Shown: positions 27,191-37,188 of the stretch, piece after piece | How positions within the stretch are numbered: the stretch's first letter is position 1 | How the letters are laid out: each line of letters opens with the position of its first letter | Source: Chroococcus sp. FPU101 | GTDB lineage: Bacteria; Cyanobacteriota; Cyanobacteriia; Cyanobacteriales; Microcystaceae | Assembly: GCF_017312365.1 (NCBI RefSeq) | Contig: NZ_BLJI01000009.1 | Coordinates: 93,093-157,092, forward strand | Direction: 5' to 3' | DNA length: 64,000 nucleotides | Made by a program: the position numbers and the translations under genes | The notes under the pieces: generated by a model | What the model saw: the letters and a program-made list of their open reading frames with translations, nothing else | Database searches by the model: none | What the model was told of the DNA's origin: nothing

Positions 27191-28543
27191 TTACTTTAAC
27201 TGAAGAATCAGGGAAGCAATTTTTAGACTTTCTGCATACAGAACATCTTGTCCCCAGCGTTGCAATTGATGGCTTAATAACTGTTCAGTTTTTTGATCAG
27301 CTAAAGAGGTTACTTGTTGGATTCGACAAGATTGTGCGCCACCTCCTGCTTCCATTCGCATACAGCCCGCCGTTTCTGAACACAATACTGTACAACAATC
27401 GGCTTGTGAATTGGTCGAACTAAGACGTAAACTAATTAAATCACCTAAAACAGCACCCCAGTCAGCGATCGGAATTCCTGCTAGTTCGGCAATAATAGTA
27501 CGATTCTCATGATTGGTAAAAGTGACTCTTTTTACGTCATAATCACCCCCCTCGTACATATAAGCAACGGGTCGCCATTGTAAACGACTTGCCGCCCAAC
27601 CTAGATACATCAAGGCTTGTGCGGGGTTCCCTTTTTCGTAATCAATGGTAATTTGATCAATTTCCATCGCTGCATCGCGTCTTTCTGGGGGATCAAAAGC
27701 CTCAGCCGTGAGTTCTTGCCATGCGGCAATGCGACCCCAGTTAAGATCAGCTACAGGTATATCATGTTCGATGAGTTGTCCAATTTTAAGTAAATCTTCT
27801 TCTGGATTTCTAAAAGTGCTAGAGTCAAAAATTACAGTGTCACAATGTTCGCTTAAGCGTTTAAATAAACCATAATCCATCTCAGGACTGGCTTTCCACC
27901 AGAGAAACTTCGGTAAATCAGGGATTATTAATGCCGACAGACTACCAGCGATCCGTTCTAATGCGCTTGCTGTACCGCGTAGGGTGATATACTCGCAACA
28001 AATCAGGGTGTTATGATTGCGTTTATTAATTGGACAATAAGCCGATACTTGTGCGGTTACGCCTTCATCTTCTTCCGCCGTTGGACAAAGTGTAATGATA
28101 CGGCAAGGGTTAGAAGCGGCGATCGCATCAGCTATATTGCTACCTTCTAAGTCTGGTGCATAAGCATTAACAATCTTACTTTCTAATTTTCCATCGGCTT
28201 TAGCTTTAGCAAATTCTTCTTGAACTCGTTTTAAAAGAGCATCATTAGAAAGCCCTGTCACCTCCATACCAAAGCTTTTTTGTGCAGATTTAATGGCGGC
28301 AGTTGTACGGGGGCCTGCAATACCATCAATAGGGCCTGTATAAAACCCTAAAGCGGCTAAAAGTTGTTGGGTTGCTTCAGGTTCATAAACAATAAAAGTA
28401 AAAGTGGTCGCCCGCATAGCCGAAACACCATCATCATTACTGCTGTAGGCTTGCCAAATGCGACGTAATTCTGACTCAATTTCATCAATTGAGACATCTT
28501 TGGGGGCTTGTAACGATACTAGGGAGGGGGACTGTGTACTCAT
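27191..28543 (-). CDS. opcA: Glucose-6-phosphate dehydrogenase assembly/activator protein OpcA
   Basis: 450 residues. OpcA binds glucose-6-phosphate dehydrogenase and makes it active and redox-responsive, gating the oxidative pentose phosphate pathway in the dark. The OpcA core is recognisable by NPCRIITLCPTAEEDEG, RNHNTLICCEYITL and IPDLPKFLWWKASPE. Residues about 55-110 (LLAALGFYTGPIDGIAGPRTTAAIK) look like a peptidoglycan-binding-type helical module, although the protein has no signal peptide. It follows zwf by 47 bases on the same strand, the standard cyanobacterial order. A TGGGGG/CCCCCA hairpin (27155-27172) lies just downstream without a clear U-tract. Confidence 0.96.
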   Translation of the reverse strand: MSTQSPSLVSLQAPKDVSIDEIESELRRIWQAYSSNDDGVSAMRATTFTFIVYEPEATQQLLAALGFYTGPIDGIAGPRTTAAIKSAQKSFGMEVTGLSNDALLKRVQEEFAKAKADGKLESKIVNAYAPDLEGSNIADAIAASNPCRIITLCPTAEEDEGVTAQVSAYCPINKRNHNTLICCEYITLRGTASALERIAGSLSALIIPDLPKFLWWKASPEMDYGLFKRLSEHCDTVIFDSSTFRNPEEDLLKIGQLIEHDIPVADLNWGRIAAWQELTAEAFDPPERRDAAMEIDQITIDYEKGNPAQALMYLGWAASRLQWRPVAYMYEGGDYDVKRVTFTNHENRTIIAELAGIPIADWGAVLGDLISLRLSSTNSQADCCTVLCSETAGCMRMEAGGGAQSCRIQQVTSLADQKTEQLLSHQLQRWGQDVLYAESLKIASLILQLK

Positions 28544-28590
28544 AGTTAATAATTGGTATTCTGTAATTTGTACTTAATTTCAGTTGAGGG

Positions 28591-30120
28591 TTAAAGTCTT
28601 CGCCAGCGTCTGCCATCACGGTTTAGTAAAAATTCGGCTTCGGTGGGTTCCCAAGTTCCTGCTTCATAGATGGGAACGGCTGATGGATCTGAAGGTGCAT
28701 CCCAGACGGATAATGCAGGGGTGACGACGCGCCAAGCTTCTTCGACTTCATCCGCCCGTGTAAACAGGGTTTGATCCCCACTCATTGCATCAAGTAAAAG
28801 ACGGCTATATGCTTCAGCAGTGGCTACACCAAATGATGAACCGTAACTAAAATCCATTTCGACGGTACGTGTTCTTAAATCTGCACCTGGCATTTTAGCT
28901 TCAAAACGTAGCGAGATTCCTTCATTGGGCTGAATTCGCAGACTTAGTACGTTTGCATTAGTTTGATTGGCGACGGATTGGAAGATGAGTAAAGGAACTT
29001 CTCGAAACTGAATGGCGATTTCTGAAACTTTTTTCGGTAGACGTTTTCCTGTGCGCAAATAGAACGGAACTCCTTTCCATCGCCAGTTATCTACCATTAA
29101 TTTTAAAGCAACAAAGGTGGGGGTTGTCGATTCGGGATTAACGCCTGGTTCTTCTCGGTATCCCGCTACTGGTTTTCCTTTCATCCAACCTGCGGTATAT
29201 TGTCCTCTGATAGCTGATTTTTCTAGGTTATGAATATCCGCTAAACGCATTGCCTGTAAAACTTTTACTTTTTCATTGCGAATACTATCAGCATTGAGGG
29301 CGTTTGGTGCATCCATCGCAGTCAGACACAGCAGTTGCATCAGGTGATTTTGCACCATATCTCGCAAAGCACCCGATTTATCATAATATCCTGCTCGTTC
29401 CTCTACGCCAACGGTTTCGGCTACTGTAATTTGCACATGATCAACAAATTGGCGGTTCCAAAGCGGTTCAAAAATTGCATTAGCAAAACGGAAGACTAAC
29501 AGGTTTTGTACGGTTTCTTTGCCGAGATAGTGATCGATGCGATAGATTTGGTTTTCCTGGCAAACTTTTTGTACAATACGGTTGAGAGCTTGGGCAGATC
29601 CTAAGTCTCTACCGAAGGGTTTTTCGATGACCAGTCGATGTTTTAGGGGATCTGCTAACATACCTGCCGCGCCAAGTTGTTTAATACCAGGCGGGAAAAA
29701 GTTGGGCGATACGGCTAAATAAAAGACGCGATTTCCTCTGGTGCCTCGTTTTCCGTCTAATTCGTCTAAAAATACTTTTAATTTCTCATAACTTTCGGGA
29801 GCATCCATGTTTCCCGCAAAATAAAACAATCCTTGAGCAAAATCCGCCCAAATTTCCTCGTTTCCAATTCCATCGGAAAATTCTTCGACTCCTTGACGCA
29901 TTTGTTCTCTAAAATAATCATGGCTCCATTCCCGCCGCGCAAAGCCGACAATTGTAGTTTCTGGCGATAGTTTTCTTTCTTTTCTCAGTTGATAGATAGC
30001 AGGAATTAGCTTACGTTGCGTTAAGTCGCCAGATGCTCCAAAAATAACAAGTATCGAGGGTTCTGGTGTCTTTTGTTGTGAAAGTCCGACTCGGAACGGG
30101 TTTTCTAATAATGTAACCAT
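28591..30120 (-). CDS. zwf: Glucose-6-phosphate 1-dehydrogenase
   Basis: 509 residues, full length. It oxidises glucose 6-phosphate to 6-phosphogluconolactone with NADP as the entry step of the oxidative pentose phosphate pathway. The Rossmann motif is [13 protein letters not shown] near residue 28, and the substrate/active-site signature is [13 protein letters not shown] near 195. The ATG at 30120 has AAGGAG about a dozen bases upstream. It is followed by opcA. The fbp gene is upstream on the same strand across 169 bases, enough for a separate promoter. No tal gene lies between fbp and zwf, unlike in Nostoc-type clusters. Confidence 0.97.
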   Translation of the reverse strand: MVTLLENPFRVGLSQQKTPEPSILVIFGASGDLTQRKLIPAIYQLRKERKLSPETTIVGFARREWSHDYFREQMRQGVEEFSDGIGNEEIWADFAQGLFYFAGNMDAPESYEKLKVFLDELDGKRGTRGNRVFYLAVSPNFFPPGIKQLGAAGMLADPLKHRLVIEKPFGRDLGSAQALNRIVQKVCQENQIYRIDHYLGKETVQNLLVFRFANAIFEPLWNRQFVDHVQITVAETVGVEERAGYYDKSGALRDMVQNHLMQLLCLTAMDAPNALNADSIRNEKVKVLQAMRLADIHNLEKSAIRGQYTAGWMKGKPVAGYREEPGVNPESTTPTFVALKLMVDNWRWKGVPFYLRTGKRLPKKVSEIAIQFREVPLLIFQSVANQTNANVLSLRIQPNEGISLRFEAKMPGADLRTRTVEMDFSYGSSFGVATAEAYSRLLLDAMSGDQTLFTRADEVEEAWRVVTPALSVWDAPSDPSAVPIYEAGTWEPTEAEFLLNRDGRRWRRL

Positions 30121-30289
30121 AGAATTGAATTTTGCTCCTTTATAGTTCTAAGTCTAGCGGTGAAGATTGAAGTTTATCTATAAAAGCTTGATTAAGATAT
30201 TCCAAAGCTTTAAAGTGTATACAATAGTATGACAAAACTCAAATCTATTATTGTTTAGTTTAGTGAGCAGACCTCAAAAGTATTGTTTT

Positions 30290-31342
30290 TTATGATTCAG
30301 TTTGTCGCCGTTTATGTTCGCTGATAAACGATTCGACTAAGTTAACATCTTCTTTGCTACCAATGACTAACGGAGTTCGTTGATGTAGTTTTTGTGGCAT
30401 GATATCTAATAAGTTCTGTTCTCCATTACTGGCACGTCCTCCCGCTTGTTCGATCAAAAAGGCTAAAGGTGCTGTTTCATAGAGTAATCTGAGTTTTCCC
30501 TGTGGATTTTTCACCGTTCCAGGATATAAGAAGACTCCACCTTGCATTAAAATTCGGTGGATATCGCCGACTAAAGCCCCACTATAACGGGAAGTATAAC
30601 CTTCATGACGATGGACATAGCGCGTATAATCTCTGATAGATTCGTCCCACTGCCAGAAATTTCCTTCATTGGTGCTATAAATTGGCCCATGTTCGGGAAT
30701 CTTGATATTTTCTTGAGCAAGAATAAATTCCCCTAAACTCGGATCAAGAATAAACGAATGAACGCCACGACCTAATGAATAAACCAACATCGTCGAAGGG
30801 CCATATAAAATATATCCTGCCGCGAGTTGCTGTCTTCCATTTTGCAATAAATCGTTGGCTTGTCCATTAAGGTCTTCACCTTGTTGTTGACGAATCGCAA
30901 AAATTGAACCGACATTGATATTAATATCAACATTCGATGAGCCATCGATCGGATCATACAATAAGGTATAACGACCAATCGGACAATTTTCGGGAATGTA
31001 ATAAGGTTCATCCATTTCTTCGGAAGCAAGGCGACAAACTAAGCCACTTTGTTTAAAAACGGAGATAAACACCTCATTGGCGTAAATATCCATCTTTTTG
31101 ACTGATTCTCCTTGGACATTCGTTTCCCCAGTAAATCCTAAGACATCTGCCATTAAACCCGCACGACTCAGACGACGGGAAATTAATTTACCCGCCAGAG
31201 CAATACGACTCATAATTGCGCTGAGATCCTGTGCTTCTGGGGTAAAGCTTTCTAATTGCTGTAGAACATGGCGTGAGAGCGTCATACAATCACGGTCTAA
31301 AGCTTGTTCTGGAATGTTAAAGGATTGAAGAGTGCTTGTCAT
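30290..31342 (-). CDS. fbp: Class I fructose-1,6-bisphosphatase
   Basis: 350 residues. It hydrolyses fructose 1,6-bisphosphate to fructose 6-phosphate in gluconeogenesis and the Calvin cycle. The metal-binding phosphatase motif YDPIDGSSN is at about 129-137, with the upstream acidic pair SEEMDEP at about 107-113 and the C-terminal GGRASNG loop. This is the class I enzyme, distinct from the bifunctional FBP/SBPase (class II) that cyanobacteria also have. First gene of the fbp-zwf-opcA group; AGGAG lies 14 bases before the ATG. Confidence 0.97.
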   Translation of the reverse strand: MTSTLQSFNIPEQALDRDCMTLSRHVLQQLESFTPEAQDLSAIMSRIALAGKLISRRLSRAGLMADVLGFTGETNVQGESVKKMDIYANEVFISVFKQSGLVCRLASEEMDEPYYIPENCPIGRYTLLYDPIDGSSNVDININVGSIFAIRQQQGEDLNGQANDLLQNGRQQLAAGYILYGPSTMLVYSLGRGVHSFILDPSLGEFILAQENIKIPEHGPIYSTNEGNFWQWDESIRDYTRYVHRHEGYTSRYSGALVGDIHRILMQGGVFLYPGTVKNPQGKLRLLYETAPLAFLIEQAGGRASNGEQNLLDIMPQKLHQRTPLVIGSKEDVNLVESFISEHKRRQTES

Positions 31343-31739
31343 GATTAATTTTTTTACTCCTGACTTTAAGCTAGACCTGTTTTCAGGCGAAAACTTCCCT
31401 ACTATTGATCTATCTTAGGAAAAAAAAACAGGGGATTTATTAAAGAGACATTAAAATCTTTCTTTCTATAGGGTTTTTGCAGCTTTTAATTTTAAAACCC
31501 TTCTCAATAAAGCTTGGTTTCTCGATGCGAACAGATTTAAAGTAAACACAAGCGAGTTTAAATGAGTTAATGGGATAAAAAGTCAAAGAGGCTGATATTA
31601 GATCTAACAGGCGGTTGATTGAACTTTATAAAAATTTTGAGCAGATCAGCTAAGTTACAGAAATGTCAATTCATCAAAAAGCTTTATGACAATTCGCTTT
31701 AACTTCTGATTCTTTCGTTAAATTCGTTGAAAGCAGTCA
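31343..31739. other. Intergenic region upstream of fbp
   Basis: 397 bases without a supportable gene. The fbp end is AT-rich with homopolymer A and T tracts, so the fbp promoter probably lies here. The other side holds the 3' end of the transglutaminase-like gene. I see no tRNA, strong hairpin or repeat. Confidence 0.6.
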
Positions 31740-32588
31740 CTAAATCGTCTGTATTTTTAGAGAGACATCCATCTGAGACTGTACTTTTGTACCAACAAAT
31801 GTACCACTAATGGGGGTGGCACCTTTGGGAATACGGGCTGCGGCTAGGGCTACATGAGCATCAGCAACTGCTTGTCCCCGCGTTTGGTCATAACCTCGCC
31901 ATCCTCCACCAGGAATATATACCTCTGCCCAAGCATGAAGATAACGCCGTTCATTAATTTTGGGTACACTACGAGCTTGATAACCACTGACAAAACGACA
32001 AGCAAAACCTTGTTGGCGACAAATTGCCATAAATAAAACCGCCATATCACGGCAAGCACCCCGTTTTTTACTCAGGGTAGTTTCAGGTGATTGAGGGCTT
32101 CCAGTTTCGCGGATTTCGCTTTTAATTTCGTTATATATATATTGATTAACGACTTCTAAAAAGGGCAATGCTTCAAATTTGGCAATTGTCGCTAACTCGT
32201 TGGATAGTTCTATAATTTTTTGTTCTGGTACTTCTGTATTCAAATAAGTAATTAAATGTTCTTTTAAATCCTCAGAATAATTAATTGGCCATTGCTCAAA
32301 GTGCCTTTCTGGAAAATAATCAAAGGGATTACGGCGCAAAGTTTCTATACTAAAGCGAGTTTTGATGTTTAAATGAGTGGTGGGTTCATCAAACCAAGTT
32401 CGCGTTACTATATTTCCTTCTAAATCCATTAAACTGGTCATTAAACGGGGCGTTGGTTCAATGACACATTCAAAGTTTAATAGATGTTGACTACCATCAC
32501 CTCTCGGTTGTAGTCGTATGGTTTGCGGCCCCAGAGAAACTGCATTACTGTAGGTGTAACACGTTGAGTGTTCTATTTCAAATCGCAT
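31740..32588 (-). CDS. Transglutaminase-like cysteine peptidase family protein
   Basis: 282 residues. The N-terminal beta region (MRFEIEHSTCYTYSNAVSLGPQTIRLQPR) is the bacterial transglutaminase-like N-domain. The core carries the Cys-His-Asp triad in RGACRDMAVLF, YLHAWAEVYIPGGGW and GYDQTRG. Members are mostly cytoplasmic proteases or amide hydrolases of unknown substrate. A second, related gene ends 33 bases upstream on the same strand. In other bacteria such pairs often accompany alpha-E and ATP-grasp genes, which are absent here. Confidence 0.88.
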   Translation of the reverse strand: MRFEIEHSTCYTYSNAVSLGPQTIRLQPRGDGSQHLLNFECVIEPTPRLMTSLMDLEGNIVTRTWFDEPTTHLNIKTRFSIETLRRNPFDYFPERHFEQWPINYSEDLKEHLITYLNTEVPEQKIIELSNELATIAKFEALPFLEVVNQYIYNEIKSEIRETGSPQSPETTLSKKRGACRDMAVLFMAICRQQGFACRFVSGYQARSVPKINERRYLHAWAEVYIPGGGWRGYDQTRGQAVADAHVALAAARIPKGATPISGTFVGTKVQSQMDVSLKIQTI

Positions 32589-32621
32589 GAGCTAAATTTT
32601 TCTACTCCACACACCATGTTA

Positions 32622-33479
32622 CTAAGCGGCCATTGGCTTGAATCTTGAATTTTTGGTTACTTTTTCCCACGTATTGGGAACTTCATCCGCCCAGACTTTA
32701 AATTCTTTCAATTGATATGAGCCAAAAGAGGTCATTAATGCCACATCAGCCGCATCACGTCCGCGAACCATCAAAACACGTCCAATACGGGGGACATTAT
32801 GACGAGCATCAAAAGTATACCATTGTCCATCTAAAAACACCTCAAACCACGCATGAAAATCCATGGCAAAGGGTAAGGGTTCGACTCGAATATCACCCAA
32901 ATAACCCGCAGCATAACGCGCAGGAATATTTAAACAACGGCAAAAGGTTAAGGCTAAATGGGCGAAATCTCGACAAACCCCTGTACGCTCGGTGTAAACT
33001 TGATATGCGGTTTTGCTGACATTGGTATAAGCGTATCCATAACGAATATTTGCATGAACCCAGCCACAAATTGCTTGAACTTTTTGCCATCCTGGTGTAA
33101 TATTACCGAACAATTGCCAAGCGATTTCACTAAGTTGATCAACTTCACAATAACGACTACCAAGTAAGTATTGTAGTGTTTGAGGCGGTAGGTCTTCAAT
33201 GTCGTGCTGTATCGCTTGTGGATTAATGATATCGGGCAGTCCACTATCTTCTACGATCGTATCATTCCACATCCGCAATTGACCCAGAGGCGCAATAATC
33301 CGACCACAACGATTCCCAAAAGGATCAATATATTCTTTAATAGATATATCGGGGTCAAATCTAATTTGATCTGGCTTTCTTAAATCCCCGACTCGTTCTG
33401 GATGAGTATAAAGCATGAGGTGCATCGGCACGGGCGCGGGGGACTCAATAACAATGTCATAACCAATTTTAATTAACAT
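32622..33479 (-). CDS. Transglutaminase-like cysteine peptidase family protein (second)
   Basis: 285 residues. It keeps the triad: Cys in RTGVCRDFAHLAL, His in MDFHAWFEVFLDGQW and Asp in TFDARHN. The N-terminal 120 residues (YDIVIESPAPVPMHLMLYTHPER) form a beta domain different from that of its neighbour, so this is a separate subfamily, not a recent duplicate. It is the promoter-proximal member of the two-gene unit. No signal peptide. Substrate unknown. Confidence 0.88.
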   Translation of the reverse strand: MLIKIGYDIVIESPAPVPMHLMLYTHPERVGDLRKPDQIRFDPDISIKEYIDPFGNRCGRIIAPLGQLRMWNDTIVEDSGLPDIINPQAIQHDIEDLPPQTLQYLLGSRYCEVDQLSEIAWQLFGNITPGWQKVQAICGWVHANIRYGYAYTNVSKTAYQVYTERTGVCRDFAHLALTFCRCLNIPARYAAGYLGDIRVEPLPFAMDFHAWFEVFLDGQWYTFDARHNVPRIGRVLMVRGRDAADVALMTSFGSYQLKEFKVWADEVPNTWEKVTKNSRFKPMAA

Positions 33480-33740
33480 GGGTTTAAGCGGGCTGACTGA
33501 AAACTCAAAGCCTCGTATTCAAAAATTTTTGTCATACTTATCACGATAACAACTTCATATCTTGAAAAAGACTAAACCAAAGACTGAAACCCAGTTACTT
33601 ATTTAGAAAGACTTGCGACGCTAATTAATAGAGATATCAAAGACTTTAAGATCGGAACCTGTAACCGATGGCAAGGGTCAAATGATGATAGTGTCTAGCA
33701 ATTTCATGCCTACCACCGATAAAAATATTTGACTATACGA

Positions 33741-35024
33741 ATGAGACATATGAAATTTAGGAACTCACTCCACATCGCCGCTTTAGCTAGCTTGACCGTA
33801 TCCTCTATTATTCCGTGTATTCCTGCTCAAGCACAAGGTACAACTTTTGAAGAACAAGAAGTTGAGCAACAACAAGTTATTGCTGTAGCTCGTCCTTTTG
33901 GCGATAATAAATATGATTTGCTGGTTATTGAACAAATTCCTGAGAAACAACAGTGCTGGAGTGAAATTGGTGCGGCACCCGCGATCGTTGAGCCACTTTT
34001 GCTTAATTTTGATTTTACAGGAATTTGCCGACGAGCCACCGATAGTAATGGTTACTCAATTCGTTTGGATGGTCAGGATTTAGGATTAAACTATATCCTG
34101 AGATTGGTTGAGCGAAACGGCGAGTTATTATTAGTTGGCTCACCCCGTACTCCTAATATGCCAGAAATCGTTGTGGGACGAACTAGAGGGGTACAACGAG
34201 ACTTTATGAAAGTTGTTTTAGACCCTGGTTGGAAGTTTTCTAAGCGAGCTTTTAATGGCAAACAGGTCGGTCATTTTTATTTTAGTGGCAATAGTACCGA
34301 AATTGCGGCTGCATCGGGACAAATTCCGCCAGTTCCTCCTACTGATGCTGGTTCTGTGGCTAGTTTCAAGGATATTAGCAATGATATTTATAAATCTGAA
34401 ATCGAAAAAGCCGTCGCTCTTGGTTTTGTAGCTGGATTTAAAGAAGATAATACATTCCGTCCCGAAACACCAGTCACGAGAGAACAATTAGTTTCGATGG
34501 TCATTGATGCAATGAATACGGTTGTTAAAATTGATGTTAATGCAGCAGCAACCAGTTCCAGTCCCTTTACAGATGTAGCTGATGACCGATGGAGTGCCAA
34601 TAAAATTAAATGGGCCCAACAGAATCAAATTGTAGCAGGTAAAGCAGATGGTCAGTTTAAACCCACTGACCCCATTACCCGCGCCGAATTAATGGTTATT
34701 TTACGCAAGGTGAGTGAATACTTAAACACACAAACGACACAATCTTCTGTACTGGTGGCGAATACAACTCCGATGGCTTTTTCTGATATCTCTGGACATT
34801 GGGCAGAGACTACTATTATTCAAATGTCAAGTTTTTGTAATACTGCTTCACCTTTTAATGAACAGGGCGATGCTTTTGCACCCAATCAACCCGCTAATCG
34901 TAATTATGCCGCCGCCGCGATTATTAGATCTTTAGATTGTGTGAAAGCGAGTATACCTAGTAGTCCTTCGACCAATACGCCAATCAATACGCCACCCAGT
35001 ACACCGAGTCAAACCACACCATAA
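33741..35024 (+). CDS. DUF3747 and S-layer-homology domain exported protein
   Basis: About 427 residues from the ATG at 33741; ATG 33750 is equally possible, and a TTG at 33729 is less likely. A signal peptide ends IPAQAQ. Residues about 30-190 are a DUF3747 domain (VIAVARPFGDNKYDLLVIEQ, CRRATDSNGYSIR). Three SLH modules follow (FKDISNDIYKSEIEKAVALGF, FTDVADDRWSANKIKWA, FSDISGHWAETTI), then a Pro/Ser/Thr-rich tail. SLH modules dock proteins to cell-wall polymers or, in cyanobacteria, occur in outer-membrane and periplasmic proteins. It is divergent from the transglutaminase-like pair. Confidence 0.9.
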   Translation: MRHMKFRNSLHIAALASLTVSSIIPCIPAQAQGTTFEEQEVEQQQVIAVARPFGDNKYDLLVIEQIPEKQQCWSEIGAAPAIVEPLLLNFDFTGICRRATDSNGYSIRLDGQDLGLNYILRLVERNGELLLVGSPRTPNMPEIVVGRTRGVQRDFMKVVLDPGWKFSKRAFNGKQVGHFYFSGNSTEIAAASGQIPPVPPTDAGSVASFKDISNDIYKSEIEKAVALGFVAGFKEDNTFRPETPVTREQLVSMVIDAMNTVVKIDVNAAATSSSPFTDVADDRWSANKIKWAQQNQIVAGKADGQFKPTDPITRAELMVILRKVSEYLNTQTTQSSVLVANTTPMAFSDISGHWAETTIIQMSSFCNTASPFNEQGDAFAPNQPANRNYAAAAIIRSLDCVKASIPSSPSTNTPINTPPSTPSQTTP

Positions 35025-35034
35025 TGATTAATCT

Positions 35035-35053
35035 GGGCTTGGCAACCAAGCCC
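35035..35053. terminator. Strong hairpin between convergent genes (terminator or dispersed repeat)
   Basis: A perfect 8-base inverted repeat, GGGCTTGG-caa-CCAAGCCC, sits between the SLH gene stop and the HAD gene stop. No U-tract follows on either strand, so it is not a classic intrinsic terminator. Sequence of this type (a CCAAGCCCCTACAG run) recurs as small dispersed elements in many cyanobacterial genomes, as far as I recall. Confidence 0.6.
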
Positions 35054-35071
35054 CTACAGCAACCTTTGTTC

Positions 35072-35716
35072 TTATATAATTTGTTTTAATTTTGAATCGG
35101 TAAAATCTTCAATCACCCATTTAGCCCCTACTTTAAGTAAGTCTTCCACTGGATGAGTCGAAAGAACACCAACCGTTAAGATATTGGCACCGACCGCCGA
35201 GATGATTCCCGATGGAGAATCTTCAAAAGCGATCGCATTTTCTGGCTTAATCCCCAATTTATCTAATGTTATCTGGTAGGGAATCGGATCGGGTTTTGCT
35301 TTGGGTAATTCTTCCCCTAAAACGATAATTGGAAAAGTGTTAGATAATTCTAAAGCATTTAACATAAAGTCTACATTCGCTTTCGGTGCATTAGTCACTA
35401 ACGCGAGTTGTAAGTTTTGAGTAGTTGCCCAATTTAAAAAATCAACTAATCCGGGCAAAGGTTTCATTAAATTGGTTGCTAATTCCCGAAAAAGACTTTC
35501 TTTCTCGTCAGCAAGTTTAATTCCTGCTTCAGTTGACATATCAGGAAAGATATCCCTAATAATCTGCGGGTTATGCTTTCCCGAAATATGGTATTCATAA
35601 AAATCTTGATCGATTTCTAAGCCATATTGTTGTAGAATTTTCTGCCAGCTTAAAAAATGAATCGGGTTTGTATCGGCTAATGTTCCATCTAAGTCAAAAA
35701 GAAGGGCTGACAGCAT
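35072..35716 (-). CDS. HAD-superfamily hydrolase (beta-phosphoglucomutase-like)
   Basis: 214 residues. All four HAD motifs are present: nucleophile DLDGTLADTNP near the N-terminus, VTNAPKAN, Lys in LPKAKPDPIPYQ and EDSPSGIISA. The helical cap after motif I is that of subclass I phosphatases and phosphoglucomutases (HFLSWQKILQQYGL). The substrate cannot be read from sequence; a sugar-phosphate phosphatase is most likely. The gene is convergent with the SLH gene, and the PIN gene ends 58 bases before its start. Confidence 0.88.
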   Translation of the reverse strand: MLSALLFDLDGTLADTNPIHFLSWQKILQQYGLEIDQDFYEYHISGKHNPQIIRDIFPDMSTEAGIKLADEKESLFRELATNLMKPLPGLVDFLNWATTQNLQLALVTNAPKANVDFMLNALELSNTFPIIVLGEELPKAKPDPIPYQITLDKLGIKPENAIAFEDSPSGIISAVGANILTVGVLSTHPVEDLLKVGAKWVIEDFTDSKLKQII

Positions 35717-35774
35717 AAGGAGGTTAAATAAATAATAATTGTTTTAAATTATAGATAATAATTTTACTTTCTTT

Positions 35775-36632
35775 CTATAAGCGAAAATTTGGTTGAGTTA
35801 TTATTTTAGATTGCTGAATAAAGTTAGTCAAAATCTTAATATCCTCAATAGAAAGATTATTTTTAATAATTAATGTGCAGTTTGATTCAAGTAAACACTT
35901 TTTAGAAAGACAAGTGAGCATTAAAATTTTCTCTTTTAAAGACATAATATAATATTTTTCTCCTTTCAAATATTTTATTTCTTCTTGCTCCCGACCGTAC
36001 TTTCTAAGAATATAAAAAATCTCGTTAATAATTTCTTGAACAAAATATTCGGTTAGGATGACTTTAACAAAATTTTTCACATTTCCTTTTTCTAACCTTT
36101 TTAATAGCTCGAGAAGTTGTTGTTTAATTCCTTTAGCTTGTTCTTGCAATATATCAAATAAATTGTCTGTAGTGTCATAAATCTCTATTAGCCACATGAA
36201 AAATTCATCAGGAGATATTGCTTTAACATTATATTTAGAAAGCTCAGAGCTTGGAAAATCTTTAAGATTGTGTGTAGCAATAATTACTGTAGCGTTATTT
36301 TCTAATTTTTGTGCTTCTATTGCCGTAGCTAAAACATGGCGATCTTTATGGTCATTCTTAAGACTTTCAATTAAACTATCAGTCGGCTTAACTAATGATT
36401 CAGGAAAGGCTTTTTTAATCTGATTAACTTTATATTCAGCTTTTTGTCTAGCTGTATCTATATCATCTTTTCTTTTAATAAAAATTTTCTCTAAATTTTT
36501 TTTGGTTTCGTCTAAAATTTTTGGAGAAGTATAAAATCGATATAATCCTTTTTCGGCCGCTCTAGGAAGAGTATCACAAAACGGCATTGGAATTAAAACA
36601 CAGACATCAAGAACGACAATCGGTAAATTCAC
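35775..36632 (-). CDS. PIN-domain protein, probable toxin of a toxin-antitoxin pair
   Basis: 285 residues from a GTG start. The N-terminal half is a PIN nuclease domain: VVLDVCVLIP (first acidic residue), ILDETKKNLEKIF, KDRHVLATAIEA and VIIATHNLKDFP. The usual acidic residue in the last motif is replaced by Asn. The C-terminal half (about 140-285) is an unusually long Lys/Glu/Ile-rich extension that I cannot place. VapC-type toxins are normally about 130 residues. The antitoxin-like gene ends nine bases upstream on the same strand, giving antitoxin-then-toxin order. Local AT content is higher than in the flanking genes, consistent with transfer. Confidence 0.78.
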   Translation of the reverse strand: MNLPIVVLDVCVLIPMPFCDTLPRAAEKGLYRFYTSPKILDETKKNLEKIFIKRKDDIDTARQKAEYKVNQIKKAFPESLVKPTDSLIESLKNDHKDRHVLATAIEAQKLENNATVIIATHNLKDFPSSELSKYNVKAISPDEFFMWLIEIYDTTDNLFDILQEQAKGIKQQLLELLKRLEKGNVKNFVKVILTEYFVQEIINEIFYILRKYGREQEEIKYLKGEKYYIMSLKEKILMLTCLSKKCLLESNCTLIIKNNLSIEDIKILTNFIQQSKIITQPNFRL

Positions 36633-36641
36633 TGATAGCTT

Positions 36642-37103
36642 TTAATCATCCTTAAGCATTTCACAGACTGATCCATAGTCTAAATCATCTAAACCATCTT
36701 CGTAAATGCCAGCCGAAAACTCTTCTAAAGTTTGACGACGTTCTGTATCTCTTTGTGTCTTGTAAGATAAAACATCTTTGACTAATACTCTACGGCGGTT
36801 TCCCACTTTACTAAATGGAATTTCCCCATTTTCTAAAAGTTTTACGAAGTAGGGGCGTGAAACGTTAAGAACATCAGCCGCTTCTTGTGTCGTCATGTAT
36901 GCTTCACTTGGAACTAATGTAATAGAGTTCCCTTGGCGCAAATCTGTTAGTACACTAGAAAGAATGCTGTACTCAATGTCAGATAAATAGGTAGGCAATC
37001 CATCATCTACTAAAGAATAACGAATATTGGGAAGCAAGGGTGTATAAACCCTGATATTTTGGCTACTATCTGTAAATTTTTTTGAGTGTTTGGTTGTAGG
37101 CAT
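36642..37103 (-). CDS. Excisionase-type HTH protein, probable antitoxin
   Basis: About 153 residues from the ATG at 37103, chosen because GAGGA lies seven bases upstream; an in-frame GTG at 37124 lacks such a site. The central MTTQEAADVLNVSRPYFVKLLENGEIPFSKVGNRRRVLVKDVLSYK is a MerR-like/excisionase helix-turn-helix. The acidic C-terminus (GLDDLDYGSVCEML) could wrap the PIN partner. HTH/PIN pairs of this kind are known toxin-antitoxin loci, with the HTH protein repressing its own operon. Two palindromes upstream fit that. Confidence 0.8.
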   Translation of the reverse strand: MPTTKHSKKFTDSSQNIRVYTPLLPNIRYSLVDDGLPTYLSDIEYSILSSVLTDLRQGNSITLVPSEAYMTTQEAADVLNVSRPYFVKLLENGEIPFSKVGNRRRVLVKDVLSYKTQRDTERRQTLEEFSAGIYEDGLDDLDYGSVCEMLKDD

Positions 37104-37141
37104 GGTTAATTCCTCATTAGCCACATCGCCTATGGGTTAAG

Positions 37142-37155
37142 TGACCTGAAGGTCA
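37142..37155. promoter_or_regulatory. Palindrome upstream of antitoxin gene (candidate operator 1)
   Basis: TGACCT-ga-AGGTCA, perfect 6-base arms, flanked symmetrically by TTA and TAA two bases outside each arm. It lies about 40 bases upstream of the likely antitoxin start, where an autoregulatory HTH protein would be expected to bind. Confidence 0.5.
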
Positions 37156-37188
37156 GCTAATAATGTACTTACAATTTGTTTGCTAAAT

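Noticed and set aside
27088..27423. Plus-strand open frame of 111 codons at the end of opcA
   Set aside because: It overlaps conserved OpcA coding sequence in antisense for most of its length and resembles no protein family.
30183..30211. AAAGCTT ... AAGCTTT inverted repeat between fbp and zwf as an operator
   Set aside because: Short, AT-rich arms around a 15-base loop are expected by chance in such a spacer, and no promoter element aligns with it.
32717..33244. Several open frames on both strands within the second transglutaminase-like gene
   Set aside because: All overlap conserved catalytic-domain codons. The minus-strand frame with the Cys-His-Asp triad is clearly the real one.
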